Source of the DNA: Oribacterium sp.
Lineage (GTDB): Bacteria; Bacillota_A; Clostridia; Lachnospirales; Lachnospiraceae
DNA: 64,000 nucleotides
Assembly (NCBI GenBank): GCA_004554245.1
Contig: SFND01000002.1
Coordinates: forward strand, 62,001 to 126,000
Direction of reading: 5' to 3'
Shown: in pieces, positions 8,156 to 16,603 of the stretch
How positions within the stretch are numbered: the stretch's first letter is position 1
Layout of the letters: every line of letters begins with the position of its first letter
Made by a program: the position numbers and the translations under genes
Notes under the pieces: generated by a model
What the model saw: only the letters and a program-made list of their open reading frames with translations
Told to the model about the DNA's origin: nothing
Databases searched by the model: none

Positions 8156-9578
8156 AAAGCTCGAGATCGAAGCCGAAGTACTTCACAGCGTTGTTAAAGG
8201 AGATACCCTTTACGATTTCGGTCAGGGCCTTCTTGTCGTACGGATACTCACCGTTCTCTACCCACTGTCCGATCAGCTCGCAGAGAATACGACGGAAGTA
8301 GTCGTGACGAGCGTAGGAGAGGAAGGAGCGGGAGTCGGTCAGCATACCGTTGAAGTTTCCGAGTGCGGAAAGGTTTGCCATGTTGACCATCTGGTCGATC
8401 ATGCCCTGCTTGTGATCGTTGAACCACCATGCAGCACCCTGGGTTATTCTGTTCTTTACAGGTGCCTTGCAGAAGCAGCCGGCGATGGTATTGATCGTGG
8501 TGTTATCGCAAGGGTTCAGTGAGTAGAGGATGGTCTTCGGAATCTCATCCGTCGCACTGAGAGCGTTGAAGAACTTCGCGAGCTGATCGGCCGGAGCGTA
8601 GTTGTCGACGGAGTCGAAGCCGGTATCCGGGCCGAGCTTTGCAAACATGTCGGCGTTGTTATCACGTACGCAGCCGTAGTGGATCTGCATGACCATGTCA
8701 CGCTTGTTGTACTCCTTTGCAAGGAAGAGCAGCATCGCGGTCTTGTACTTGGCAGCCTCTTCTGTAGTCACTGCCTCGCCGTTCATCGCCTTCTTCAGGA
8801 TCGCATCGAGCTCGGACTTCTCAGCCGGAGCGTATGCAACGTAACGAACACCGTGGTCGGTGACAGAGCAGCCCATGGACTGGAAGAAATCGAGACGGTC
8901 AGCGACTGCCTTCTCGAGGGAAGCCATATCGGTGATGGTGATACCGGATCTCTCCGCGAGCTTTGCGATGTATGGTGCGAAGGTCGGGAGCTCGATGTTG
9001 TTCAGCTTGTCCGGTCTCCATGCAGGAAGAACCTTTACGTCGAAGCTTGCGTCGTCCTTGAGCTTCTGATGCCACTCGAGGGTATCGATCGGGTCATCGG
9101 TGGTGCAGATGAGCTTTACGTTCGACTGCTTGATGATGTTCCGTACGGACATGGATGGATCATGGAGCTTCTCGTTGCAGAGGTTCCATACTTCCTCAGC
9201 GGTGTCGCCGTTCAGGTAGCCCTCGTAGCCGAAGTACTTACGAAGCTCGAGGTGAGACCAGTGGTAGAGCGGGTTACCGATGAGCTTCGGAAGGGTCTCT
9301 GCCCACATCTGGAACTTCTCGCGGTCCGGCTTATCTCCGGTGATGTACTCCTCCGGTACGCCGTTGACACGCATCTGTCTCCACTTGTAGTGGTCACCGA
9401 TTGGTGGCTTTCCGAGCCATACCTGGAAGATGTTATCGTAGCTCTTATCGGTTGCGATATCCTTCGGATCGATATGACAGTGGTAATCGAGTATCGGTGC
9501 CTTCTCTGCGATCTCGTGATAGAGCTCCTTCGCTACATCGGTCGAGAGCAGGAAGTCCTTGTCCATAAATGGTTTCAT
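8151..9578 (-). CDS. uxaC: Glucuronate isomerase (uronate isomerase)
   Basis: 475 residues, full length for UxaC. It interconverts D-glucuronate with D-fructuronate, and D-galacturonate with D-tagaturonate, the entry step of hexuronate catabolism. The amidohydrolase-fold metal motif is visible as YHCHIDPKDIA (H33, H35), and the PLYHWSHLELRKYFG segment is diagnostic. The ribosome site GGAGG lies about 7 bases before ATG. It runs in the same direction as the upstream LacI-type regulator and near kdgK, which points to a hexuronate locus. Reductase and dehydratase steps (UxaB/UxuB, UxaA/UxuA) and KDPG aldolase are not in this window. Confidence 0.96.
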   Translation of the reverse strand: MKPFMDKDFLLSTDVAKELYHEIAEKAPILDYHCHIDPKDIATDKSYDNIFQVWLGKPPIGDHYKWRQMRVNGVPEEYITGDKPDREKFQMWAETLPKLIGNPLYHWSHLELRKYFGYEGYLNGDTAEEVWNLCNEKLHDPSMSVRNIIKQSNVKLICTTDDPIDTLEWHQKLKDDASFDVKVLPAWRPDKLNNIELPTFAPYIAKLAERSGITITDMASLEKAVADRLDFFQSMGCSVTDHGVRYVAYAPAEKSELDAILKKAMNGEAVTTEEAAKYKTAMLLFLAKEYNKRDMVMQIHYGCVRDNNADMFAKLGPDTGFDSVDNYAPADQLAKFFNALSATDEIPKTILYSLNPCDNTTINTIAGCFCKAPVKNRITQGAAWWFNDHKQGMIDQMVNMANLSALGNFNGMLTDSRSFLSYARHDYFRRILCELIGQWVENGEYPYDKKALTEIVKGISFNNAVKYFGFDLELC

Positions 9579-9821
9579 AGCTTTACCTCCATGAGTTTGT
9601 GGTATCTGCCGAGCGGTCCGTGCATTTCGCTCCGGGGACAGCGACAGATAGGGATAAATATATATGCAACGCCTTACGGCATTGTCTTCAGTGCAGGTGT
9701 CGGACGGTCAATGCATACGAGTGTTCGCTTGTGACCCTCCGACGTTTCAGTGGCCTCGTCTGGTGCCGCTGTCAGCGTGATGATCGGTGACAGGGCAGGA
9801 GAGGCTGCAGGCCTCCGGTCG

Positions 9822-10850
9822 TCAGAAACGTGTGGTTTCACGCGTGACGAGGCGCGTCGCAATGACGGTCTTCTTCGGGATCTCCGTCTCGAGCGGCTCG
9901 CCCTGCGCATCCTCCGCCGGATTCAGAATCGTCATCAGATGCTGGCAGGTTTTCTGGCAGAGCTCCTTCAGCATCGCGTCGACACTGGTCAGCTCCGGAG
10001 AGGAGGCCACCGCGAGGGTGGAGTCGTTCCAGCTGACGATCTGGAGATCCTCCGGGATCCGAAGGCCCATGATCCGCGCGAACTTGACGGCACCGACACC
10101 GGAGGTGTCGGAGGAGCCGAGGATGGCGTCGAAGGCTTCCTCTTCGTAGGCTTCCTTCAGAAGCTGCGCCATCTCGTCGAAGCGGCGGTGGCCATGTACG
10201 GTGCGGAGTGCGTCCTGTGGGAGTCCGAGCTCCGCGATGCCCTGGTGCAGCCCGGCCAGCTTCTGTGTGCCGGAGTAGCTGACGCTCGAGTAGACATAGA
10301 CGAACTTCCTTGCGCCGGTGTCATAGAGCTGGTGGAGCGCGTTTCGCATACCGCCCTGCTCGTCGCAGACGGTGCAGTAGATGTTCTCGCCCTCGAGATA
10401 ACCGTTCAGAATCATGACCGGATGCTCCCGGGCACCCTCGATGATGTAGGCATTGTCCTCCGGATTCGGCTCGATAAACTGTGAACCGACGAGGATGAAG
10501 GCGTCGACCTGACGGGATTTCAGGAGCTCGAAGCTCGCCTTCTTATTTTCGAGCTCGAAGCCGGTGCAGCAGAGGATGGAATTATAGCCCTGGCTGCGCA
10601 GCTCGGTCTCGAGGAAGTTGATGGCACTCGCAAGGTACATATCGGTCGGGTCGGAGCACATGATGCCGATGGTCTTCATGGAACCGCGCCCGAGACCACG
10701 TGCATACGCGTTTGGTGTGTAGCCGTACTGGTCGATGACATCGAGCACCTTTTTACGGGTCTTCTCGGAGACGTTTTCCGCGCCGTTGATGACACGGGAG
10801 ACGGAAGCGATGGAAACCCCGGCTACTTTCGAGATATCGTAAATATTCAT
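9822..10850 (-). CDS. LacI-family transcriptional regulator of the hexuronate locus
   Basis: 342 residues from ATG 10850, which has AGAAGGA 7 bases upstream; an upstream in-frame start at 10877 lacks a ribosome site. The N-terminal helix-turn-helix reads NIYDISKVAGVSIASVSRVING, followed by the hinge and a periplasmic-binding-protein-like effector domain (SQFIEPNPEDNAYI near residue 125 and LGSSDTSGVGAVKFAR near residue 245). It is divergent from kdgK and in line with uxaC, so it probably controls both. A 14-bp LacI/CcpA-type operator sits in the divergent region. The effector, perhaps a hexuronate or KDG, is inferred from context only. Confidence 0.9.
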   Translation of the reverse strand: MNIYDISKVAGVSIASVSRVINGAENVSEKTRKKVLDVIDQYGYTPNAYARGLGRGSMKTIGIMCSDPTDMYLASAINFLETELRSQGYNSILCCTGFELENKKASFELLKSRQVDAFILVGSQFIEPNPEDNAYIIEGAREHPVMILNGYLEGENIYCTVCDEQGGMRNALHQLYDTGARKFVYVYSSVSYSGTQKLAGLHQGIAELGLPQDALRTVHGHRRFDEMAQLLKEAYEEEAFDAILGSSDTSGVGAVKFARIMGLRIPEDLQIVSWNDSTLAVASSPELTSVDAMLKELCQKTCQHLMTILNPAEDAQGEPLETEIPKKTVIATRLVTRETTRF

Positions 10851-10909
10851 ACTGTTTCCTTCTTTGACGCTTCGCATGAAGAACGGTTACCAGGAAATGA
10901 GCTCTTTCG

Positions 10910-10923
10910 TGTAAGCGTTTACA
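10910..10923. promoter_or_regulatory. cre-like operator between the LacI regulator and kdgK
   Basis: TGTAAGCGTTTACA fits the cre consensus TGWAANCGNTNWCA at every position. It could be bound by CcpA or by the adjacent LacI-family protein, since both recognise this type of near-palindrome. It lies 60 bases upstream of the regulator start and 98 bases upstream of kdgK. Confidence 0.75.
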
Positions 10924-11021
10924 TTTTCCTTGATTATAACGAAAGAATGGTATAAAATCAATGCATTATATGCATTATCGACAATTTCGGAAGCATTTTC
11001 CGAGGCATGGGAGGCATGAAT

Positions 11022-12053
11022 ATGAATTTTCCGGATAGACCCTTTGATCTTGTAACCATGGGACAGCTGCTGCTTCGACTTTCGCCACCAGGAAACGAGC
11101 GTATCGCCCGTTCAGACGTGTTCGAGAAGAACGTCGGCGGTGCAGAGCTGAACGTAGCGGTAGGCGCCGCACTGCTCGGCCTTCATACCGGTATCATCTC
11201 GAAGCTTCCGGCACATGACCTCGGTCAGTTTATGAAGGGTACCATCCGAAGCTACGGCGTATCGGATGACTTCTTCATCTACGATCAGTCAGAGGATGCC
11301 AGAGTCGGCGTGTACTACTATGAGTATGGCGCATACCCGCGTAAGCCGCAGGTCATCTATGATCGCCGGAACTCGAGCTTCTTCTCCCTGAGTCTCGATG
11401 AGATCGATCCAGAGGTGTATAAGAGCACGAAGTGCTTCCATACGTCGGGGATCACCCTGGCACTGTCTCCACAGCTTCGTGAGACGACCATCGAGGCGAT
11501 CAAGCGCTTCAAGGAAAATGGCGCGCTGATTTCCTTCGACGTGAACTTCCGTGGGAACCTCTGGAGTGGAGATGAAGCACGTGAGACGATTCTGAAGATT
11601 CTTCCGTATGTGGATGTTTTCTTCTGCTCCGAGTCGACGGCACAGCTTACCTTCCTGAAGACCGGAAGCTGCCGGGAGATGATCAAGAGCTTCACCGAGG
11701 AGTTCCCGATCAAGGCTGTATTTGCGACGCAGCGCACGGTACACAGCCCGAAGAGCCACGATTTCGGCTCCCTCGCCTACTGTGCAGAGCGTGACGCCTA
11801 CTTCGAGGAGCCGACGTACGAGAACATCGATGTCGTCGATCGGATCGGATCCGGTGATGCGTATATTTCTGGTGCGCTCTATGGACTGATTCACTCAAAC
11901 GGTGATGTTCAGGAGGCAGTGAAGTATGGTAATGCGACCTCTGCGATGAAGAATACCATCCCGGGCGATCTGCCGCAGAGCTCACTGAAGGAGATCGAGT
12001 CAGTTATCCGCGATCACTATTCCACTGGCTTCCACAGCGAGATGGATCGGTAA
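11022..12053 (+). CDS. kdgK: 2-dehydro-3-deoxygluconokinase (PfkB family sugar kinase)
   Basis: 343 residues. It is a PfkB/ribokinase-fold kinase: the N-terminal FDLVTMGQLLLRLSPPG and GGAELNVAVGAALLG motifs match KDG kinases, and the C-terminal IGSGDAYISGAL motif carries the catalytic base D279. It would phosphorylate 2-keto-3-deoxygluconate to KDPG. I prefer ATG 11022 because GGGAGG (11009-11014) is 7 bases upstream; ATGs at 11007 and 11016 are badly spaced. It is divergent from the LacI regulator and functionally linked to uxaC. Substrate is inferred from family and context; fructokinase is the main alternative. Confidence 0.85.
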   Translation: MNFPDRPFDLVTMGQLLLRLSPPGNERIARSDVFEKNVGGAELNVAVGAALLGLHTGIISKLPAHDLGQFMKGTIRSYGVSDDFFIYDQSEDARVGVYYYEYGAYPRKPQVIYDRRNSSFFSLSLDEIDPEVYKSTKCFHTSGITLALSPQLRETTIEAIKRFKENGALISFDVNFRGNLWSGDEARETILKILPYVDVFFCSESTAQLTFLKTGSCREMIKSFTEEFPIKAVFATQRTVHSPKSHDFGSLAYCAERDAYFEEPTYENIDVVDRIGSGDAYISGALYGLIHSNGDVQEAVKYGNATSAMKNTIPGDLPQSSLKEIESVIRDHYSTGFHSEMDR

Positions 12054-12061
12054 TTCACATG

Positions 12062-12126
12062 ATACCGAAGGGACGGCCCTTCGGAAATTCATGTCTGAAC
12101 AGATCCATGGAACATCTGACATGAAT
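12062..12126 (+). terminator. Two hairpins after kdgK
   Basis: CCGAAGGG/CCCTTCGG (about 12064-12083) and a 9-bp ATTCATGTC/GACATGAAT pair (about 12088-12127). Neither has a strong T tract, so factor-independent termination is only possible, not certain. Confidence 0.45.
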
Positions 12127-12145
12127 ATTAATTATGGATCGGGTG

Positions 12146-12174
12146 TTGACGATTCTGATTCAACGTGCTAAAGT
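12146..12174 (+). promoter_or_regulatory. Promoter of the T-box leader and trpX-like gene
   Basis: TTGACG 12146-12151 and TAAAGT 12169-12174 with a 17-bp spacer, just upstream of the T-box Stem I. Confidence 0.82.
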
Positions 12175-12184
12175 ACAGTCAATC

Positions 12185-12458
12185 GAATAAAACAAACCGA
12201 TGACAGAGAGAAGTAGTTCATCCTGAATGTCAAAGAGAGCCGTCGATGATGAGAATACGGTACAGGATAGATGAGTGAATGGACTCTGGAGGGCGCTCCG
12301 AAAGGGATCGAGTAGGAAGCGACGGGTTCTGCACCGTTATCAGGCAGCACATATGCTGGTATGTGAAAAGTGACCGAAAGGTAAGATGAGTGGTACCACG
12401 GATTATAGATTAATTCGCCTCATGCAGAGAGAAATCTCCGCATGGGGCTTTTTTAGTA
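12185..12458 (+). promoter_or_regulatory. T-box riboswitch, tryptophan specifier
   Basis: Stem I is recognisable: CAGAG near 12204 pairs with CTCTG at 12284-12288, ATCCTG pairs with CAGGAT, and an AGAGAGCC distal segment is present. The AAGTAG strand faces GTGAATGGA, so the specifier codon is UGG (12280-12282), followed by A, as in characterised T-boxes. The T-box sequence GAGTGGTACCACGG is at about 12388-12401. A terminator follows (GCCTCATGC.GAGA/TCTC.GCATGGGGC, about 12418-12451, then T6). Uncharged tRNA-Trp should therefore switch on the transporter genes downstream. The UGGU bulge would match discriminator A, or pair with G by wobble. Confidence 0.92.
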
Positions 12459-12587
12459 CGAATCCATGAGAGGGCCACCCCGGAGGGGTGGAGAGGCTCG
12501 GGGATTTTCCGTGATACATCATATTTCGATCAGCTCCAGTTGAACGTCTACAGAGGGCGAGCGCCCGACATCATGGAGGTAAATATT

Positions 12588-13706
12588 ATGAAGAAGCAGT
12601 TTATGGCAGCGACGATGGCAGCACTGATGGCAGCGACACTGGGGGCATGTGGTTCTTCCACTACACCGGCCGCGACGACGGCTGCGGAGACGAAGGCGGA
12701 GACCACGGAAGCTGCAGCAGATACAGCAGCTGCTACCGAGGCAGCCGAAGAAGCGGGAAAGGAATATAAGGTCGGTATCGTTCAGTTCATGGATCATCCG
12801 TCCCTCAATCAGATCGAGGAGAACGTGGAGAAGGAGCTGGATAAGATTTCCGAGGAGAAGGGCGTGAACTTTAATTATAAGGATTACACCTTCAACGGTC
12901 AGGGCGACGCAACGGTACTGAACCAGATCGCGAGTCAGCTGATTTCGGATGATGTAGACATCATCATCCCGATTGCAACTCCGGCAGCACAGGTTGTACA
13001 GTCCGCAGTGGAAGGCCAGGATATCCCGGTGGTATTCTCCGCCGTATCGGATCCGGTATCTGCGAAGCTGGTCGCGTCCATGGATGCGCCGGGCGCCAAC
13101 ATTACCGGAACCTCGGATGCGCTGAACACGAACGCGATCATGGATCTCATGCTGGCCGTGAATCCGGATACAGATTATGTCGGACTTCTGTACTCCAACT
13201 CGGAGGACTCCTCGAAGCAGCCGATCGAGGATGCGAAGAAGTATCTCGATGGAAAGGGCATCAAGTACATCGAGAAGACCGGTACGAAGACCGATGAGGT
13301 ACAGGCAGCCGCCGATGCACTCGTCGCAGAAGGCGTGGATGCGGTATTTACACCGACCGACAACACGATCCAGCAGGCAGAGCTCGGTATCTATGAGAAG
13401 TTCCTCGAGGCGGGGATCCCGCACTACGCAGGCGCGGATTCCTTCGCACTGAACGGTGCCTTCATGGGCTATGGTGTCGATTATTCGAATCTCGGTGTCG
13501 CAACCGCAGACACCGTAGCGGAGATCCTCCTCGACGGTAAGGATACGGCAAGTCTCGCGGTCAAGACCTTCGATAATGGTATCGCGACCATCAATACCGA
13601 CAGCTGCGAGGCACTGGGCCTTTCCCTCGATACCGTGAAGTCCGAGATCCAGGATCTCTGCACACAGATCGTTGAGACGAAGACTGAGAAGGAATTTGCA
13701 AACTAA
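12588..13706 (+). CDS. ABC transporter substrate-binding lipoprotein, TrpX-like (PF04392/DUF534 type)
   Basis: 372 residues. A lipoprotein signal peptide ends in LGAC (C21), followed by an Ala/Thr/Glu-rich linker to about residue 60 and a type I periplasmic-binding fold. Family segments visible are KVGIVQFMDHPSLNQI, IIPIATPAAQ, FSAVSDP and TPTDNTIQQ. Start ATG 12588 has GGAGG 8 bases upstream. The Trp T-box in the leader and the permease and ATPase downstream make tryptophan or a precursor the likely ligand, as proposed for trpXYZ systems of Bacillota. A 388-bp palindromic element separates it from the permease gene. Confidence 0.88.
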   Translation: MKKQFMAATMAALMAATLGACGSSTTPAATTAAETKAETTEAAADTAAATEAAEEAGKEYKVGIVQFMDHPSLNQIEENVEKELDKISEEKGVNFNYKDYTFNGQGDATVLNQIASQLISDDVDIIIPIATPAAQVVQSAVEGQDIPVVFSAVSDPVSAKLVASMDAPGANITGTSDALNTNAIMDLMLAVNPDTDYVGLLYSNSEDSSKQPIEDAKKYLDGKGIKYIEKTGTKTDEVQAAADALVAEGVDAVFTPTDNTIQQAELGIYEKFLEAGIPHYAGADSFALNGAFMGYGVDYSNLGVATADTVAEILLDGKDTASLAVKTFDNGIATINTDSCEALGLSLDTVKSEIQDLCTQIVETKTEKEFAN

Positions 13707-13708
13707 AT

Positions 13709-14096
13709 TGTAACAGTTCAGGCAGGCAGGGGACCCGGAGGGGCGGCAACGGAGGCCATACGTAGAGACCGTGTGAAATCAAGCCGGGTCCCCTTAGCGG
13801 CACTTGGTACATATCCATGCGCCTTTGGCGCGTGGATGCCCCCGGGCGGCGAGGCCGTTTTGCCACCTTGGTGGCAAAATCAAACGACGATGCCCGCGCC
13901 GTAGGCGCATCTGATGGCATCGTCTCTTTGGTGTTATCTCTCCCTGGAACCCTCTGCAACGCTGAGTTTTCATAAAGAAAACTCAGTGATTGCAGAGGGC
14001 CTAGTGCCGCTTAGGGTCCCCGGTTTAGATTGAACCGGTCTCGGAGTACTGTGCCTCCGTTGCCGCCCCTCTGGGTCCCCTGCCTGAACTGTTACA
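13709..14096. repeat. Palindromic element, copy A (with nested insertion)
   Basis: The ends are inverted repeats: TGTAACAGTTCAGGCAGG at 13709-13726 recurs in reverse complement at 14079-14096, and the pairing continues, imperfectly, for about 100 bases per arm. The core hairpin CTGAGTTTTC/GAAAACTCAG lies near 13961-13987 and is flanked by TGCAGAGGG/CCCTCTGCA. In one arm there is an extra 124 bases (13809-13932). Relative to copies at 25591 and 50886 this copy is inverted. It lies between the trpX-like and trpY-like genes. Confidence 0.88.
13809..13932. mobile_element. Nested 124-bp hairpin-rich insertion inside copy A
   Basis: Compared with the copies at 25.6 and 50.9 kb, copy A carries extra sequence starting after TTGGT (13804-13808) and ending with TTGGT (13928-13932), as expected for a 5-bp target duplication. 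The insert contains hairpins ATCCATGCGCC/GGCGCGTGGAT, TTTTGCCACC/GGTGGCAAAA (10-bp perfect), GCGCC/GGCGC and GATGCC/GGCATC. No open frame of note. Confidence 0.7.
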
Positions 14097-14130
14097 CTAA
14101 ATTAAAACTTTTTTTAGGAGGTATGAACCC

Positions 14131-15075
14131 TTGACTGGTTTTCTCACAGCGGGCATCATCCGCACGGCACTGGAGGTAGGTCTCGTCTACTCACTGGTGG
14201 CGCTTTCACTGTTTATCAGCTATTCCATCCTGAATATCTGTGATCTCTCTACCGACGGCTGCTACACCCTCGGCTGCGCGGTGGGCGCGGTCGTGACGAT
14301 CGCAGGCCACCCCTTCCTCGCGATTTTCGCGGCGATGGCAGCGGGTGTCTGCTCGGGCTTTGTAATGGCGTTTCTGCAGACGAAGCTCGGTGTCGAGAGC
14401 ATCCTCGCGGGGATCATCGTGAACACGGGCCTGTATACCGTGAATCTGGCCATCATGGGCTTCAGCTCAAACGTCTCTATCTTCGGCACGGACACGATTT
14501 TCACGCTCTTCGGAAAGCTGAGCAGCAGTAAGGCCTTCGCGAGCTGGAGCAAGCTGATCCTCCTTGCGGCGATCGTCCTCGTGGTCTGCCTGCTGATCCG
14601 CTGGTTCCTGAGCACGACCCTCGGTCTCTCGATTCGTGCGACGGGTGACAGCCCGGCGATGGTCCGTGCATCCTCCATCAACCCGGCGTTCACGATCACG
14701 GTCGGTCTCTGTGTGGCCAATGCCATCACCGGTCTTTCTGGATGCCTCATCGCGCAGTACAACAAAACCTGTGACATCAATCTCGGAACCGGTATGGTCA
14801 CGATCGCCCTCGCGTCCCTCGTCATCGGCGAAACCCTCTTCGGAAAGCGGAAGATGATGGCGCGGATCCTCGGTATGGTCGTGGGCTCCTGCCTCTACCG
14901 CTTCATCATTTCCGTCGCGCTGCGTCTCAATGTTCCGACTGAGGCCTTCAAGCTGGTGTCGGCGGTGATCGTCGCGGTGGCGATCGCTGCACCGCGTGCG
15001 AAGGAGCTCGTCGCATTCAAGCATAAGCAGCTGAACGCGATCCGTGAACGTAAGTCCATGCAGGGAGGTAGATGA
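14131..15075 (+). CDS. ABC transporter permease, TrpY-like
   Basis: 314 residues with about eight to nine hydrophobic segments, resembling the BPD_transp_2 (branched-chain amino-acid/ribose-type) permeases used with PF04392 binding proteins. GLSIRATGDSPAMVRASSIN near residue 165 is the cytoplasmic loop that contacts the ATPase. The start is TTG 14131, with AGGAGG at 14116-14121 nine bases upstream; an ATG at 14123 opens a frame that stops after three codons. It overlaps no gene upstream but is followed by the ATPase with only one base between. Part of the Trp T-box transporter. Confidence 0.88.
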   Translation: MTGFLTAGIIRTALEVGLVYSLVALSLFISYSILNICDLSTDGCYTLGCAVGAVVTIAGHPFLAIFAAMAAGVCSGFVMAFLQTKLGVESILAGIIVNTGLYTVNLAIMGFSSNVSIFGTDTIFTLFGKLSSSKAFASWSKLILLAAIVLVVCLLIRWFLSTTLGLSIRATGDSPAMVRASSINPAFTITVGLCVANAITGLSGCLIAQYNKTCDINLGTGMVTIALASLVIGETLFGKRKMMARILGMVVGSCLYRFIISVALRLNVPTEAFKLVSAVIVAVAIAAPRAKELVAFKHKQLNAIRERKSMQGGR

Positions 15076-15076
15076 G

Positions 15077-15892
15077 ATGCTGAAAATCGAACATATCTTT
15101 AAGACCTTCAATGCAGGCACCGTCAATGAAAAGCGTGCCATCTCGGATCTGTGCCTCACCCTCGAGGATGGGGATTTCGCCACCATCGTCGGTTCGAACG
15201 GCGCCGGCAAGTCAACGCTGTTCAATGCCATCGCCGGAACCTTCTACACGGACTCCGGCTATATCGAACTCGACGGGGAGGACATCACCTTCGTTCCGGA
15301 ACATGTCCGCAGCCGCTATATCGGACGCCTCTTTCAGGATCCGCTGATGGGCACGGCACCCCACATGACGATCGAGGAGAACCTCTCGGTGGCCTATCTT
15401 CGGGCCAGCGAGCATAAGAAGGGACTCTTCAGCTATGTGACGAAGAAGGACCGCGAAGCCTTCCGGGAGCAGCTGTCGCTCCTCGACATGGGACTTGAGG
15501 ACCGGATGAGCCAGCCGGTTGGACTGCTGTCCGGCGGTCAGCGCCAGGCGCTGACCCTGCTGATGGCCACCATGGTCACGCCGAAGATTCTTATGCTCGA
15601 TGAGCATACGGCGGCTCTCGACCCGTCGACGGCGAAGAAGGTGCTGGAGCTCACGAAGAAGATTGTGAAGGAGCGGAACATCAGCTGCCTCATGGTCACC
15701 CACAACATGAACCAGGCGCTGGAGCTCGGGAACCGGACACTGATGATGAACAGCGGAAACATTGTCTTCGATGTACGTGGCGAGGAAAGAGCGAGCATGA
15801 GTGTCAACGATCTCCTCGAGCGTTTCGCCGAGGGTGCCGGTAAGGAGATGAACAACGACCGTATCCTCCTTTCGACGAAGGAAGCTATCTGA
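15077..15892 (+). CDS. ABC transporter ATP-binding protein, TrpZ-like
   Basis: 271 residues. Walker A GSNGAGKST spans residues 39-47, the ABC signature is LLSGGQRQALTL, Walker B is ILMLDEHTAALD and the switch His lies in LMVTHNMNQAL. The variant Walker B with EHTAALDP is typical of this transporter group. ATG 15077 has AGGGAGG about 8 bases upstream and is one base after the permease stop. It completes the trpXYZ-like set at 12.6-15.9 kb and is closely similar to the ATPase at 34506. Confidence 0.92.
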   Translation: MLKIEHIFKTFNAGTVNEKRAISDLCLTLEDGDFATIVGSNGAGKSTLFNAIAGTFYTDSGYIELDGEDITFVPEHVRSRYIGRLFQDPLMGTAPHMTIEENLSVAYLRASEHKKGLFSYVTKKDREAFREQLSLLDMGLEDRMSQPVGLLSGGQRQALTLLMATMVTPKILMLDEHTAALDPSTAKKVLELTKKIVKERNISCLMVTHNMNQALELGNRTLMMNSGNIVFDVRGEERASMSVNDLLERFAEGAGKEMNNDRILLSTKEAI

Positions 15893-15964
15893 TACATATT
15901 GTAACGCGGGTTTCAAATGGTATATAATTATAGTATCAACAGGTAATCACATCAGGAGGCAACT

Positions 15965-16603
15965 ATGATTAAGAAGCAATTCGTCATTACGATCGGCAGA
16001 CAGTATGGTTCCGGCGGACGCCTCGTAGGTAAGCGTCTCGCGGAGGATCTCGGCATTCATTTTTATGATGATGATATTCTGAAGCTCACCTCGGAGAAGA
16101 CCGCGATCGGTGAGCAGTATTTCCGTATGGCAGACGAGAAGGCAGGACGGAACTTCCTGTTTAAGGCCCTGTACGGTCTGAAGCCGGACATCGGGAAGCC
16201 GAACACCCAGGAGAATATCGTTTCTCCGGAGAATCTGTTTCGCTTCCAGGCAGAGGTGATCCGTGATATCGCCTCGAAGGAGAGCTGCATCATCGCCGGA
16301 CGCTGCAGTAATTACATCCTGACTGAGGCGGATATGGAGAACCATGTCGATTTCTTCGTCTATGCAGATCTCGTAACCCGTACGAAGCGCGTCATGGACT
16401 ACGATAAGGTCAACGAAGAGGAGGCTCTCCGCCGCATCCGTAAGATCGATAAGGAGCGGAAGGACTACCATAAGTACTACACCGGTGAGGACTGGATGCA
16501 GCCGGATAATTATGATCTGATGATCAACGCGAGCCGCATCGACTTCGACGAGATGGAAGTCCTGATGAAGAACTACATGACGATGAGAGGATTTATCGAC
16601 TGA
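15965..16603 (+). CDS. Cytidylate kinase-like family protein
   Basis: 212 residues. The N-terminal P-loop-like segment ITIGRQYGSGGRLVGKRLAE and IIAGRCSNYIL near residue 115 match the cytidylate kinase-like family (PF13189), which is related to Cmk but whose substrates are not well defined. The start follows AGGAGG by 6 bases, and a TATAAT at about 15922 offers a promoter. It overlaps aroA by one base (TGATG), so the two are probably translated together. Confidence 0.88.
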   Translation: MIKKQFVITIGRQYGSGGRLVGKRLAEDLGIHFYDDDILKLTSEKTAIGEQYFRMADEKAGRNFLFKALYGLKPDIGKPNTQENIVSPENLFRFQAEVIRDIASKESCIIAGRCSNYILTEADMENHVDFFVYADLVTRTKRVMDYDKVNEEEALRRIRKIDKERKDYHKYYTGEDWMQPDNYDLMINASRIDFDEMEVLMKNYMTMRGFID

